This document shows, one piece after another, positions 18,880 through 27,280 of a stretch of DNA of 64,000 nt. The translations under genes were made by a program, and so were the position numbers. Within the stretch, counting starts at the first letter, position 1, and each line of letters starts with the position of its first letter. Under the pieces are notes generated by a model, which saw nothing but the letters and a program-made list of their open reading frames with translations, was not told the DNA's origin and ran no database searches. This DNA is from Chryseobacterium oleae (lineage in GTDB: Bacteria > Bacteroidota > Bacteroidia > Flavobacteriales > Weeksellaceae), in the NCBI RefSeq assembly GCF_900115055.1, contig NZ_FOVD01000001.1:558001-622000 (forward strand). Reading direction: 5' to 3'.

Positions 18880-20385
18880 TTATTTAAGTTTCTGATTTGT
18901 TTTTTGAACAAAATCATCCCATTGCTGAGTCAGATGCGTCAGGGCTTTCTTTTTTTCACTTTCATTCAGCGAAGAATAGTTGATTGAGTTGAAAACAAGC
19001 TTTTTAAGCGCTTTTACATCAAGTTCCCAATACACAAAAGCCACCCAGAAATCATAGCCAAGACCTTCATATCCATAAACACTCGGATCATCACTGTTGA
19101 TGGAGCACTGGATTCCGTTACTTAGCAAAACTCTTGCAGGATGATTTCTCATATCACTTACGTATCCTAAAACCTGGTTACTGATCGGGCTTACCTCAAC
19201 CAGTTTGTTTTGTTTCTTGATCAATTCCATGGTTTTTGGAAAATAGATCAGGTTTAAACCATGTCCAATCCTTGGGTTGTTCAATACAGACATATCCAGG
19301 ATATTTTTATTAAACACCGAATTGCTTTCGCCTGCATGAAGGAAAAGAGGCATTTTTACGCCATACTTTTTACTCAGTTCATCCAGTTTCACCCAGTTTT
19401 CCCTGAAAGAATAAACACTGTTCCCGGCAGCCTCATCCGCCACAAGGTCAAAGCCGGAAATCACATCCGGAAATTCTTTTTTAAGTTCAAAGGCTGTTTC
19501 AAGCTGCTTTTCAATGCTTTTCGGATCTAAAAATTTAAAACTTGAATAAATTAATTTTAAACTGAACTCCGGATGTTCTTTCTGTATTTCTTTAACGATA
19601 TCCTGTAAATCCGTAATGGAAGTCTTCAGCGGGTATTTGCCTTTCTTAAAATCATAAAGTTCTTCAAAAATATACCTGATTTCTACATGCTGGACATTGT
19701 TTTGCACCAAATCCATAAAGCCTTTTTTATAGTATTCCTTGAAAAAAGGACGGTAAGGCAGGAGCAGACTGATCCGCTTAAAACGTTTCTCAAATTCAAT
19801 CCAGTAATCGGTATATGTACATAGCTGATCCCGCTTCAGGATAAGGAGATCCGCCAGTTTCTTTTCAAAACCAGGATCTGAAGTGAGTTTTTTATTAAGA
19901 CTCACAAATCCTTCCGGAACTTTTCCCTCAAAAAAACCTAATTGACCGAAGATAAACTGGTCATTATCCGCCTGATCATACACATACGCTTCTTTATACT
20001 TTCTGGCCGTTGCAATCACCCACTTCACATCGGTAAAACCTCCGCTGTGCGTATGCAGCAGACCTCCTTTCGGCATTGACTGGAAGATTTCAAATAGTGT
20101 ACTTCTTTCTATCAATGGTTTTAGCTCCTCAAAGGAACTGTTAAATAAGGATATTTTCTGTTTATTTGTATCGGTAAGAAGCTGTTTTCGCAGCTGAAAA
20201 AATTTTTTATCCAATGCGGTTTCAGCATCAGACAGGTGTATATCAGCATCAAAGGCTAATGCTTCATTTTGCTGTTTCAATGCCATCCATTCCTGCTGGT
20301 AAGTGGATTGTGCGTTCACTTTATTCTGGCATCCAAACAAAGGAAATCCAAAAAGTAAAATATAAGTGAGATACCTTCTCTTCAT
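18880..20385 (-). CDS. Exported adenosine deaminase (ADGF/ADA2-like)
   Basis: 501 residues, longer than cytosolic adenosine deaminase (about 330-350). Signal with lipobox-like LFGC (Cys19), so probably a lipoprotein. Zinc site: His111 and His113 in PKGGLLHTHSGG. Further family motifs: LFLHAGES (zinc His and active-site His region), RIGHGLNLIYF, EVSPISNQVLG and SINSDDPSVYG (zinc Asp and substrate Asp). The reaction is adenosine to inosine plus ammonia, here outside the cytoplasm, fitting nucleoside scavenging. The long N-terminal helical region matches the ADGF group. A CE1-like esterase gene lies upstream on the same strand, 149 bp away. Confidence 0.88.
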   Translation of the reverse strand: MKRRYLTYILLFGFPLFGCQNKVNAQSTYQQEWMALKQQNEALAFDADIHLSDAETALDKKFFQLRKQLLTDTNKQKISLFNSSFEELKPLIERSTLFEIFQSMPKGGLLHTHSGGFTDVKWVIATARKYKEAYVYDQADNDQFIFGQLGFFEGKVPEGFVSLNKKLTSDPGFEKKLADLLILKRDQLCTYTDYWIEFEKRFKRISLLLPYRPFFKEYYKKGFMDLVQNNVQHVEIRYIFEELYDFKKGKYPLKTSITDLQDIVKEIQKEHPEFSLKLIYSSFKFLDPKSIEKQLETAFELKKEFPDVISGFDLVADEAAGNSVYSFRENWVKLDELSKKYGVKMPLFLHAGESNSVFNKNILDMSVLNNPRIGHGLNLIYFPKTMELIKKQNKLVEVSPISNQVLGYVSDMRNHPARVLLSNGIQCSINSDDPSVYGYEGLGYDFWVAFVYWELDVKALKKLVFNSINYSSLNESEKKKALTHLTQQWDDFVQKTNQKLK

Positions 20386-20534
20386 AATATTGTGGTTTGC
20401 TGTGCACGGTTGATTGTGCTTAACAATTAAAAAAATAGAGGTCTGATGAAACTCTATTCAAAAATATAATAAATTTTTCGAGTAAAAGAAGTTCCATCCG
20501 GCCGTAAACAGATTAATCTTAAGTATTTTGTTTT

Positions 20535-21662
20535 TTACTTAAAAATCTTTTGGGTAAACTGGTACAGGGATCTTCTCCACGTGAGCCATTCATGATAGGT
20601 TTCGGGAGATTCATAAAAGGAATAGGGATACTTATTCTTCTTTAAAAAAGTGGTCAGTTCCTTATTAAACTGAAAAAACCGCTTATCTTCCTTCTCCCCG
20701 ATTCCGATAAAGAAATAAGGCTTTTTCTTAGACTTTAGTAAATTACCGATAGGAAGTTCTTTGAAAGGTTCTCTTTCAGTTCCTTCATAAATAACCGGAC
20801 TGAACACCCCGATCGCAGAAAACATTTCCGGATGACTGCTTCCAATCAGCATGGCCTGATAACTTCCGCGGGAAAGCCCGGCGATTGCTTTTTGAGTAGT
20901 CGTTTTATATTTTTTTTCGATGTATGGAATCAGTTCCCCGACAACAATTTTGTCTAAGTTTTTGGAAGAAAGAACCGTTCTGGGAAAATCATCTGGCATT
21001 TTATCCTGTTCCGGATTCAGTGCTACCCCATAATCCATCACCACGATCATTTCCTGCGCCTTTTTCTCCGCAAAAAGATTGTCCAGAATGTTTACAATAT
21101 AACCTTGTTTCTCCCATCCCGAAATATCTTCTCCGGTTCCGTGATACAGATATAAAACGGGTAATTTCTTAGACCCGTAGCCAGCAGGAAGATATACTTT
21201 AAAATTCCGCTTGCCCTGTGTAATTTTCGAATGTAAACTGTCATTAACGATTTTTCCTTGCTTTACATTTTTCTCAAAGAAAAAATCTTCTCCGGAAGGT
21301 ACTTCGATTCCGCTGGTTGGCTGGCCGTATCCAAAATATAATTGTGCATTCGGGTCGTTTGTGCGCTGCCCGTCGACATTAAACCAGTAATAATGAAATC
21401 CAATGTCCATAGCTGAAGTGGAAACATTCCAAAAGCCGTTTTTCCCTTTTGAAACCGAAGATTGTATACTTTGCATTCCGTCACCACCCTCTAAAATTAC
21501 AGATGTAGCATCCGGAAAATACACCTGAAATTCCGCTTTTTTCTGTGCATCTATTTTCGGAAATTCTTTCCCCGGCAAAGCTGTTGAAGACGTTTTATAG
21601 GTCTGGGAAAAAGCAACAGAAGAAAATAAAATGAGAAGGAATGATATTTTTGGATACTGCAT
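20535..21662 (-). CDS. Secreted esterase, CE1 / enterochelin-esterase-like
   Basis: 375 residues. Signal peptide MQYPKISFLLILFSSVAFS. Residues about 35-125 form an early-set (CBM48-like) domain (AEFQVYFPDATSVILEGGDG; GFHYYWFNVDGQRTNDPNA). The alpha/beta-hydrolase domain has FKVYLPAGYG, PVLYLYHGTGEDISGW, nucleophile Ser in GLSRGSYQA and the catalytic His in YHEWLTWRRSL. This two-domain layout is that of bacterial feruloyl / acetylxylan esterases and Fes-like proteins. Substrate uncertain; no xylanase or siderophore gene is adjacent, though a glycoside hydrolase operon lies at 50-54 kb. Confidence 0.85.
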   Translation of the reverse strand: MQYPKISFLLILFSSVAFSQTYKTSSTALPGKEFPKIDAQKKAEFQVYFPDATSVILEGGDGMQSIQSSVSKGKNGFWNVSTSAMDIGFHYYWFNVDGQRTNDPNAQLYFGYGQPTSGIEVPSGEDFFFEKNVKQGKIVNDSLHSKITQGKRNFKVYLPAGYGSKKLPVLYLYHGTGEDISGWEKQGYIVNILDNLFAEKKAQEMIVVMDYGVALNPEQDKMPDDFPRTVLSSKNLDKIVVGELIPYIEKKYKTTTQKAIAGLSRGSYQAMLIGSSHPEMFSAIGVFSPVIYEGTEREPFKELPIGNLLKSKKKPYFFIGIGEKEDKRFFQFNKELTTFLKKNKYPYSFYESPETYHEWLTWRRSLYQFTQKIFK

Positions 21663-21911
21663 TATTTTAGTTTTAAGAGATCAGAAAAACATATATTTTC
21701 GTGACCGGAAAAGGTCTTGATCCAGGCCTATGTCCACTGTAATATCTGTTATCTAATTCAATTTAAGAAAAATATTTATTGTTTGCAGTATATTTTATGA
21801 AATACTCTCGATGTAAACGCTTGATCAGTTTACTTGTCAAGGTGAAAAATATATCTTACTTTTCCATTACATTAAGAATGAACAAATTGCAGGCTTATGA
21901 CTGTTTATTCC

Positions 21912-21925
21912 AACGCTGCAGCGTT
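21912..21925. promoter_or_regulatory. Perfect 14-bp palindrome upstream of the next gene
   Basis: AACGCTGCAGCGTT lies 31 bp before the preferred ATG at 21,957. The composition (GC-rich core in AT-rich DNA) stands out and could be an operator. Confidence 0.35.
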
Positions 21926-21956
21926 GATCAACAGGAATAATTTAAATGGATTAGAG

Positions 21957-22397
21957 ATGAGTTTAAAAATATGTTTGGCAAAAAAGGTCCTGATCTTTTA
22001 TGCGGTTCTTGCTCCGTTCATTATGATCGGATCATTGTACAATTTAATCGACGGCATCATTTTACAGAAAAGTCCAACCTATCGTATTGGTCTGTTCAGC
22101 GTATTCGGGTTTGTCATCATGCCGTTTCTGCTGATCGTGACCTTCCTCAAAAACAAGTGTGAGATTTCAGGAAATGGTGTAAAGATTGGTAAAATTGATT
22201 ACCCATTTTCCGACTATCATTTCAGCATCAGAGAAAAGGAACTCGCTTTTAAGGACAGACCCCTTACTTCCCTATTTAAAAAAAAGTATGATGAACTGGT
22301 CATACAAAAAAAGGGAACCCAAGAAATAATCTTGGAAAAAGACCTTGATGTTTTCCAGAAAGATATTGAGAACATTAGAAAGGCACTGCCGGCATAA
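21957..22397 (+). CDS. Membrane protein with two helices and bacterial PH-like C-terminus
   Basis: I prefer ATG 21,957 (MSLKICLAKKVLIFYAVLAP), giving 146 residues; the earlier in-frame ATG at 21,897 would place a perfect DNA palindrome inside the coding region and adds 20 non-hydrophobic residues. Two membrane segments (KVLIFYAVLAPFIMIGSLYN; RIGLFSVFGFVIMPFLLIV) are followed by a beta-rich cytoplasmic part (CEISGNGVKIGKIDYPFSDY) resembling the hydrophobic-anchored PH-like domains of bacteria. No specific function. Confidence 0.65.
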   Translation: MSLKICLAKKVLIFYAVLAPFIMIGSLYNLIDGIILQKSPTYRIGLFSVFGFVIMPFLLIVTFLKNKCEISGNGVKIGKIDYPFSDYHFSIREKELAFKDRPLTSLFKKKYDELVIQKKGTQEIILEKDLDVFQKDIENIRKALPA

Positions 22398-22586
22398 TTT
22401 GAGTTGCGGGTTTCGAGTTTCGAGTTGGAGGGTTTTGGAGTTGGGTAGCTTTGTTAGTTGCTAGTTTCTGGTTGCTAGTTATTAGTTGCTAGTTATTAGT
22501 TGCTGGTTTATAGTAATTAAGTTAATGAATCATAGTCTGATGTCTGAAATCTGATGTCTAGCATCTTAATTCTTGGCTCTTGATTC
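22398..22586. repeat. Composite heptad-periodic array between convergent genes
   Basis: Nearly the whole 189-bp gap is built of 7-bp units in register. The order is GAGTTTC-type units, then TAGTTGC/TAGTTAT units, a short AT-rich spacer, then GTCTGAT/ATCTGAT units and ATCTTAA/CTCTTGA units. The same order in reverse orientation fills 43,304-43,481. Confidence 0.75.
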
Positions 22587-23744
22587 TTAAATCTCCCTAC
22601 TTGGTTTTTCACTCACCTTACTCAAACATAGACGCTTAACCTTTGAAGACGGCTTTTCAATCACAAATCTATATACTAATCCTCCGGCGATGCATCCTGC
22701 CAGACAGATGAAAAGACTGATATTGTCAGAGGTTTCCAGCCCCAATCTTTCAAGCGCATACTGAATCATATGAATAATGCCTTTATGGGAAAGATAGATG
22801 GCATAAGACAGCACCGCCAATTCTGCTGTGATGTATGATTTTGATTTGAACATAAAAGAAGATCTGGAAATGGCTGACATTAAAATTATTCCATAGCTGA
22901 GGGCAACCAACGCGAATCCGAAGACAGAAGCCTCCTTAGAAACCTGATCATTACAAATCCAGAAAGTCAACCCGAGCAGAATAATTCCAAAAATAAAAAG
23001 TCTGTTCCCGTTGTTATGAACTAAATTTTTAAAACGATCCGAATACTGCATCAAAAACCCGATTATGACTCCCACAGCAAGACCATCCAGACGCGTATGG
23101 GTCGGATAATACAATTTCATATACCATATCTTCCAAAAATTATCAGTGTTCAATACAGGAACGATAGAATTTCCCCAAATGAACCATCTGGCCGTTAAGG
23201 AAAAGATAATGAGTGTGCCTGCAAAAATCGCTGTATACCGGAAAACTTTTGTCTTTATAGCCGTCAGAAGCAGCAAAGGAAGAAAAAGATAGAATTGCTC
23301 TTCAATACATAAGGACCATGCATGCGAAAATGTTCCTTTATTAATTACATCCAGACCATAATTTTGGGTAAATGTGATAAATTTCCACCATGAACCCAAC
23401 GATTCCCGTTCTCTGAAAAAAGGAAATGTAAAATACAGGAAAAGCGTAAAAGCATAAGGCGGAATAATTCTGAAAAACCGCTTGGTAAAGAAGGTCTTTA
23501 GGTTGATCCCACCACTCTTTTCAATTTCTTTAAACAACTGTCCTGAAATTAAAAACCCGCTCAGCACAAAGAATAAGTCCACTCCGGACCATCCGAATCT
23601 GCCTATTGTATCAATCCAACCGGGATGCTGAAAAGCCCGGTAGTGATACATCAAAACCAATACAATGGCTAAAGCTCGTAAGTGATCCAGTCCGTAAAGT
23701 CTTTCGGAGGAGTGAAGGTGTGCGGGCATTATTTTTTTCTGCAA
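22587..23744 (-). CDS. Acyltransferase family 3 (OafA/YrhL-like) membrane enzyme
   Basis: 385 residues, about ten membrane segments. N-terminal family signature: GLDHLRALAIVLVLMYHYRA, then GVDLFFVLSGFLISGQLF with the conserved Arg-x10-His and SGFLI motifs; further on FFTKRFFRIIPPYAFTLFLY and WSLCIEEQFYLFLPLLLL. These enzymes transfer acyl (often acetyl) groups to cell-surface sugars. No glycan synthesis genes are next to it, so the acceptor is unknown. Confidence 0.9.
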   Translation of the reverse strand: MQKKIMPAHLHSSERLYGLDHLRALAIVLVLMYHYRAFQHPGWIDTIGRFGWSGVDLFFVLSGFLISGQLFKEIEKSGGINLKTFFTKRFFRIIPPYAFTLFLYFTFPFFRERESLGSWWKFITFTQNYGLDVINKGTFSHAWSLCIEEQFYLFLPLLLLTAIKTKVFRYTAIFAGTLIIFSLTARWFIWGNSIVPVLNTDNFWKIWYMKLYYPTHTRLDGLAVGVIIGFLMQYSDRFKNLVHNNGNRLFIFGIILLGLTFWICNDQVSKEASVFGFALVALSYGIILMSAISRSSFMFKSKSYITAELAVLSYAIYLSHKGIIHMIQYALERLGLETSDNISLFICLAGCIAGGLVYRFVIEKPSSKVKRLCLSKVSEKPSREI

Positions 23745-23901
23745 ATATTATCAACTACACTACCAATTTTAACCAATAATGACAGAAAACACTGATCCGG
23801 ATGCCAACTGTACGATTTGCTGTCTGAACTGCAATTACAACTTTCCGTCATCAATTCTATTCATTTTATCAATTAATCAGCAGTTGTAGCGTTGGATTTT
23901 A

Positions 23902-23909
23902 TATTTTTG
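23902..23909 (+). promoter_or_regulatory. Candidate -7 box of the LytS/LytTR operon
   Basis: TATTTTTG matches TAnnTTTG; a TTG lies 15 nt upstream (23,884-23,886), slightly closer than usual. The box ends 6 bp before ATG 23,916, suggesting a very short or absent leader and excluding the upstream in-frame ATG at 23,892. Confidence 0.5.
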
Positions 23910-23915
23910 AAGGCT

Positions 23916-24974
23916 ATGAAATTCGGACAGCAACATCACCTAAGGCAGAATGTCTATTTTCAGCTGTTCTTTTGGACGGCTTTATTCTTATTCGGCATTG
24001 TAAGAGATTACGGAGAATATGACGGCAGTATGTCTTCAACGACCCTTATTTACAATTTCTGCCACTGGATATTTCAGATCGCCGGAGCCAATTTCATCTA
24101 TTACATTCTGATCCGAAACTTCTTTGACCAGAAAAAATATATTCCCTTTTCTTTGTATCTCGTTCTCAGTTTATACCTTATTTCAGTGACGAACAGGATC
24201 TTTATTGTCTACGGTGCAGAACCTTTTTTCATTGATGAACCTCAGGACAGTTTCTACAGCATTTTCACGGATATCAGGTATCTTTTGACACATTATACTT
24301 TTTCATTCATAAGCGCGGCCTTTATTTTTATTTCGGTGATGTTTGTGATCCGCTACAGAGATGAAAAGGAAAGCACCACACAGCTGCTGAAAGAAAAGGC
24401 AGAACTGGAATTAAAATCCCTGAAATCCCAGCTAAATCCGCATTTCCTTTTCAATACCCTGAACAATATTTACGCGCTGTCACTCACCAATTCGGAGAAA
24501 ACTTCAGAGTCGATCAGCAGACTTTCTGATATTCTGGATTATATCCTGTACCAAGGTCCTAAAAATGAAATCCCAGCATCTGAAGAACTTGCTGTTATTG
24601 ATCATTATATCGCGTTGGAAAGTCTCAGATACAATAAAGAAAGGCTGAAGATCAGTAAAGAAATCAATCTTAATTCTGCAGCCACAATTCCTCCGCTTTT
24701 GTATCTGACATTGGTGGAAAATGCTTTTAAACATGGGGCAGGAAAAAGCAGGGATCAGACGGAGATCAAGATTGATGTTTCCTCAGATGAATCGTATTTA
24801 ATTTTTAAAATTGAAAACACCTGTAGCGGCGATGAAACCAATAATCCCGAAGGAATCGGACTTAAAAATATCGAAAAACAGCTCAGGCTTCATTATCAGG
24901 ATCATTTTGTATTCAATGTTTCGAGAGAAAATCATATTTTTAAAGTAGAAATAAAAACGCCGGCAGCCTTATGA
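23916..24974 (+). CDS. LytS-like sensor histidine kinase
   Basis: 352 residues from ATG 23,916, chosen because the -7 box at 23,902 would remove the alternative start at 23,892. Four membrane segments (LFFWTALFLFGIV, IFQIAGANFIYYILI, SLYLVLSLYLISVTN, FSFISAAFIFISVMFVI) precede the His_kinase domain. Phospho-acceptor His176 lies in SQLNPHFLFNTLNNIYAL, and the ATPase domain has N-box LTLVENAFKHGA and EGIGLKNIEKQL. The stop overlaps the start of the LytTR regulator by 4 bp, so the two are translationally coupled. Confidence 0.93.
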   Translation: MKFGQQHHLRQNVYFQLFFWTALFLFGIVRDYGEYDGSMSSTTLIYNFCHWIFQIAGANFIYYILIRNFFDQKKYIPFSLYLVLSLYLISVTNRIFIVYGAEPFFIDEPQDSFYSIFTDIRYLLTHYTFSFISAAFIFISVMFVIRYRDEKESTTQLLKEKAELELKSLKSQLNPHFLFNTLNNIYALSLTNSEKTSESISRLSDILDYILYQGPKNEIPASEELAVIDHYIALESLRYNKERLKISKEINLNSAATIPPLLYLTLVENAFKHGAGKSRDQTEIKIDVSSDESYLIFKIENTCSGDETNNPEGIGLKNIEKQLRLHYQDHFVFNVSRENHIFKVEIKTPAAL

Positions 24975-25669
24975 TCAACTGTATTATTGTAGACGACGAA
25001 CCTCTGGCAGCCACATTGCTGGAGAAACACATTTCCAGAGTCAGCCATTTAAAACTGGTGGGAACAGCTGAAAATGCCATGGATGCCTATCAACTTCTGC
25101 AGACCAAATCTGTAGGACTGATGTTTCTGGATATCCAAATGCCACATTTAACCGGAATTGATTTTTTGAGATCGCTGTCGCAAAAACCGCCTACCATTTT
25201 TACGACGGCTTACCGGGATTTTGCCATTGAAGGTTTCGAACTGGAAGCCGTGGATTATCTTTTGAAACCCATTACATTTGAACGTTTCTTTAAATCGGTG
25301 GAAAGGGTTTTAAGGCACAAAACCGATACTCAGGAAGATTTTATCATGCTTAAAACCGAAGGCATGACCCGAAAAGTTCCCATTCGTGAGATTGTCTATT
25401 TTGAAAGCCAGGGCAATGATATTAAAACAGTACTGGTGAACAATGAAAATATTATTTCAAAGGCTACAATGACCGATCTGGAATCTGTTTTATCGGGAAA
25501 AGGATTGGTAAGGATTCACCGTTCATTTATGATCAATACTCAGTTCGTTACTGCTTTTAACACGAATGAAATTGTCCTCGGTACGTATCATATTCCCGTT
25601 GGCAGAAGCTTTAAAAGTGAATTTGATGTTTTTGTAACTGCCATTTCTAAGGGTTCTGTTAATCAGTAA
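24971..25669 (+). CDS. LytTR-family response regulator
   Basis: 232 residues. Receiver domain with D8/D9, phospho-acceptor Asp54 (LMFLDIQMP) and Lys99 in YLLKPI. LytTR DNA-binding domain in the C-terminal half (REIVYFESQGNDIKTVLVNN; KGLVRIHRSFMINTQFV), where the conserved RIHRSFMIN is intact. Its ATG overlaps the kinase stop. Targets unknown; such regulators often control membrane or envelope genes. Confidence 0.93.
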   Translation: MINCIIVDDEPLAATLLEKHISRVSHLKLVGTAENAMDAYQLLQTKSVGLMFLDIQMPHLTGIDFLRSLSQKPPTIFTTAYRDFAIEGFELEAVDYLLKPITFERFFKSVERVLRHKTDTQEDFIMLKTEGMTRKVPIREIVYFESQGNDIKTVLVNNENIISKATMTDLESVLSGKGLVRIHRSFMINTQFVTAFNTNEIVLGTYHIPVGRSFKSEFDVFVTAISKGSVNQ

Positions 25670-25689
25670 GAGATTTCATGAATTTAATT

Positions 25690-25722
25690 AACCATGTCAA
25701 AGTTTTGAACCTTGACATGGTT
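25690..25722. terminator. Perfect 11-bp hairpin between convergent genes
   Basis: AACCATGTCAA and TTGACATGGTT flank an 11-nt loop. It sits 20 bp after the LytTR stop and just before the stop of the convergent GNAT gene. There is no T-run on either side, so termination is inferred from position only. Confidence 0.5.
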
Positions 25723-25732
25723 AGCAGGACTG

Positions 25733-26269
25733 TCAGGACCTAAGTAGGTTCAGGTTTCTCAGGTTAAATGAATTGCGCTGAATGACATAGTAAGCCAGTT
25801 CACCATCCGGTCTTTTCAGGTTATCTATACGGCTGAAACCCGCTTTTTCCAATACTTTTTGTGAACCTATATTGTACAGATCAGTCACGGCTACGATATC
25901 GCCTCCTTCCGTATTTAAAAGAGAATATTTGACTAAAGCACGACTCACTTCCGTTGCAATACCTTTTCCCCAGTATTTTTTTCCTAATGTATATCCAATT
26001 TCAATCTGTCCGGCTGCATCTGCAAAATTTCTCACCAGACACATTCCGATAAAATCATGATTTGCAGTATCAAATATCCCGAAACGTCCAAACGGGCCTT
26101 TGGTATAGTCTTCCAATGCTATATTAAACATTTCCGCGTACTGCTCAGGTGAACGGTAAGGAAGATATTTGGCGACCTCATTATCTTCAAAAAGATCACA
26201 AAAAAGATTCTGCTCTTCGGGTAAAAACTGACGGATCGTAAAATTCTGATCCTGATGTAGAATAGTCAT
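25733..26269 (-). CDS. GNAT acetyltransferase, RimJ/RimL type
   Basis: 178 residues. Family features: PEEQNLFCDLFEDNEVAKYL at the N-terminus, GRFGIFDTANHDFIGMCLV, motif A EIGYTLGKKYWGKGIATEVS and motif B YNIGSQKVLEKAGFSRID. RimJ/RimL-type enzymes acetylate N-terminal amines or small molecules; the exact substrate is not readable. It starts 15 bp after the SMI1-like gene, probably one transcript. Confidence 0.88.
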   Translation of the reverse strand: MTILHQDQNFTIRQFLPEEQNLFCDLFEDNEVAKYLPYRSPEQYAEMFNIALEDYTKGPFGRFGIFDTANHDFIGMCLVRNFADAAGQIEIGYTLGKKYWGKGIATEVSRALVKYSLLNTEGGDIVAVTDLYNIGSQKVLEKAGFSRIDNLKRPDGELAYYVIQRNSFNLRNLNLLRS

Positions 26270-26284
26270 GTTTTTTGTTATTGT

Positions 26285-26851
26285 TTATTGATATTCAAAA
26301 TATTGCCCGAACCATTGTTCAAAACGTTCTTTGTACTTATCCTGAGCTGCTTTGATCAGCTCATCCGGCTCTTCAATCTGGGCTAAACCGTAATCCCCTG
26401 CCATCCACTTCAGATATTCACTGAGGTCTTCGCTTTCCTCGTAATCTTCTTCATCCCTGTAAAAATAAGCGCTATCAAAATCAACAGTAATTTCGGTGTC
26501 GTAGGTGAGAAAATGAAGCAGCTGCAGGATGTTTTCGGCAACAATATGAACACCGCCTTCATCTCCAAAAATCACAATGGGCATCTGGTTTAAAGCTTTA
26601 TCTGTTCCGTCGTTCCAGATCGCATAAAATGAACCTGAGCCATTCGCCTGAGCGAAAGGAAGTAAACGTGCTAAAAAATGTTCATCTTCGCTCCAGCTTT
26701 TCAGTCCGGATTTATCATCAATCAAAACGCCAAAACCCTGGCTGTAATTTTCTCCGGAAGAGATATGGTTTTGGAAATAGATCAGTTTTTCCAATTCTAC
26801 AGGGATTTCTTTTAACCCTAAATTTTCTTTAAATTCTGTGATATCGATCAT
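26285..26851 (-). CDS. SMI1/KNR4 (SUKH)-like protein
   Basis: 188 residues, acidic. The N-terminus KEIPVELEKLIYFQNHISSG fits the SUKH-family start. AIWNDGTDKALNQMPIVIFG and VHIVAENILQLLHFLTYD follow. SUKH proteins are often immunity proteins of polymorphic toxins, but no toxin gene is next to this one; the T6SS island begins 4.4 kb away on the other strand. A -7 box (26,876-26,883) lies upstream. Assignment moderate. Confidence 0.6.
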   Translation of the reverse strand: MIDITEFKENLGLKEIPVELEKLIYFQNHISSGENYSQGFGVLIDDKSGLKSWSEDEHFLARLLPFAQANGSGSFYAIWNDGTDKALNQMPIVIFGDEGGVHIVAENILQLLHFLTYDTEITVDFDSAYFYRDEEDYEESEDLSEYLKWMAGDYGLAQIEEPDELIKAAQDKYKERFEQWFGQYFEYQ

Positions 26852-26875
26852 GGTGAATGAATATTAATGATGAAA

Positions 26876-26883
26876 CAAAAATA
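26876..26883 (-). promoter_or_regulatory. -7 promoter box for the SUKH-like/GNAT operon
   Basis: TATTTTTG on the minus strand matches TAnnTTTG, 24 bp before the ATG at 26,851. No TTG at the expected spacing. Confidence 0.5.
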
Positions 26884-27159
26884 ATGGTAATTTCTTTCTA
26901 TTTTATAAAATATTTTATGTTTTTGAAAGACGGTTTTTAACCTATTATGTACACACTTTGGCGCATTCCTATCTATTCAAATCGAGTTTTGACAAAATAA
27001 AATTTTAATTACTGAAAAAAAATCACTTATAAAACATACACAACTTTACTTATTATGATGAAATAAATAATTAATTATTACAAAATATTTAACATTATTC
27101 TAATTATTCATATTTATTAGATGAAATTCTATATTTACACCACAATAAAAACACATATT

Positions 27160-27279
27160 ATGAATACAAAGAACATAATCCTGTGGACTTCAGGACTTAT
27201 CCTCGGGTTTCTTCTCAGCGCTATAATTATTATCGCCATTGCTTATTTCACTGGTTTTCTAACTGTAAAATCTGTTTAA
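27160..27279 (+). CDS. 39-residue single-span membrane peptide
   Basis: Starts MNTKNIILWTSGLILGFLLS and ends YFTGFLTVKSV, with one hydrophobic stretch from about residue 12 to 34. Its stop (27,277-27,279) is followed after one base by the ATG of the thioredoxin-like gene, so it is the first cistron of the pair. The preceding 300 bp are very AT-rich with no other gene visible. Family not recognised. Confidence 0.6.
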   Translation: MNTKNIILWTSGLILGFLLSAIIIIAIAYFTGFLTVKSV

Positions 27280-27280
27280 A

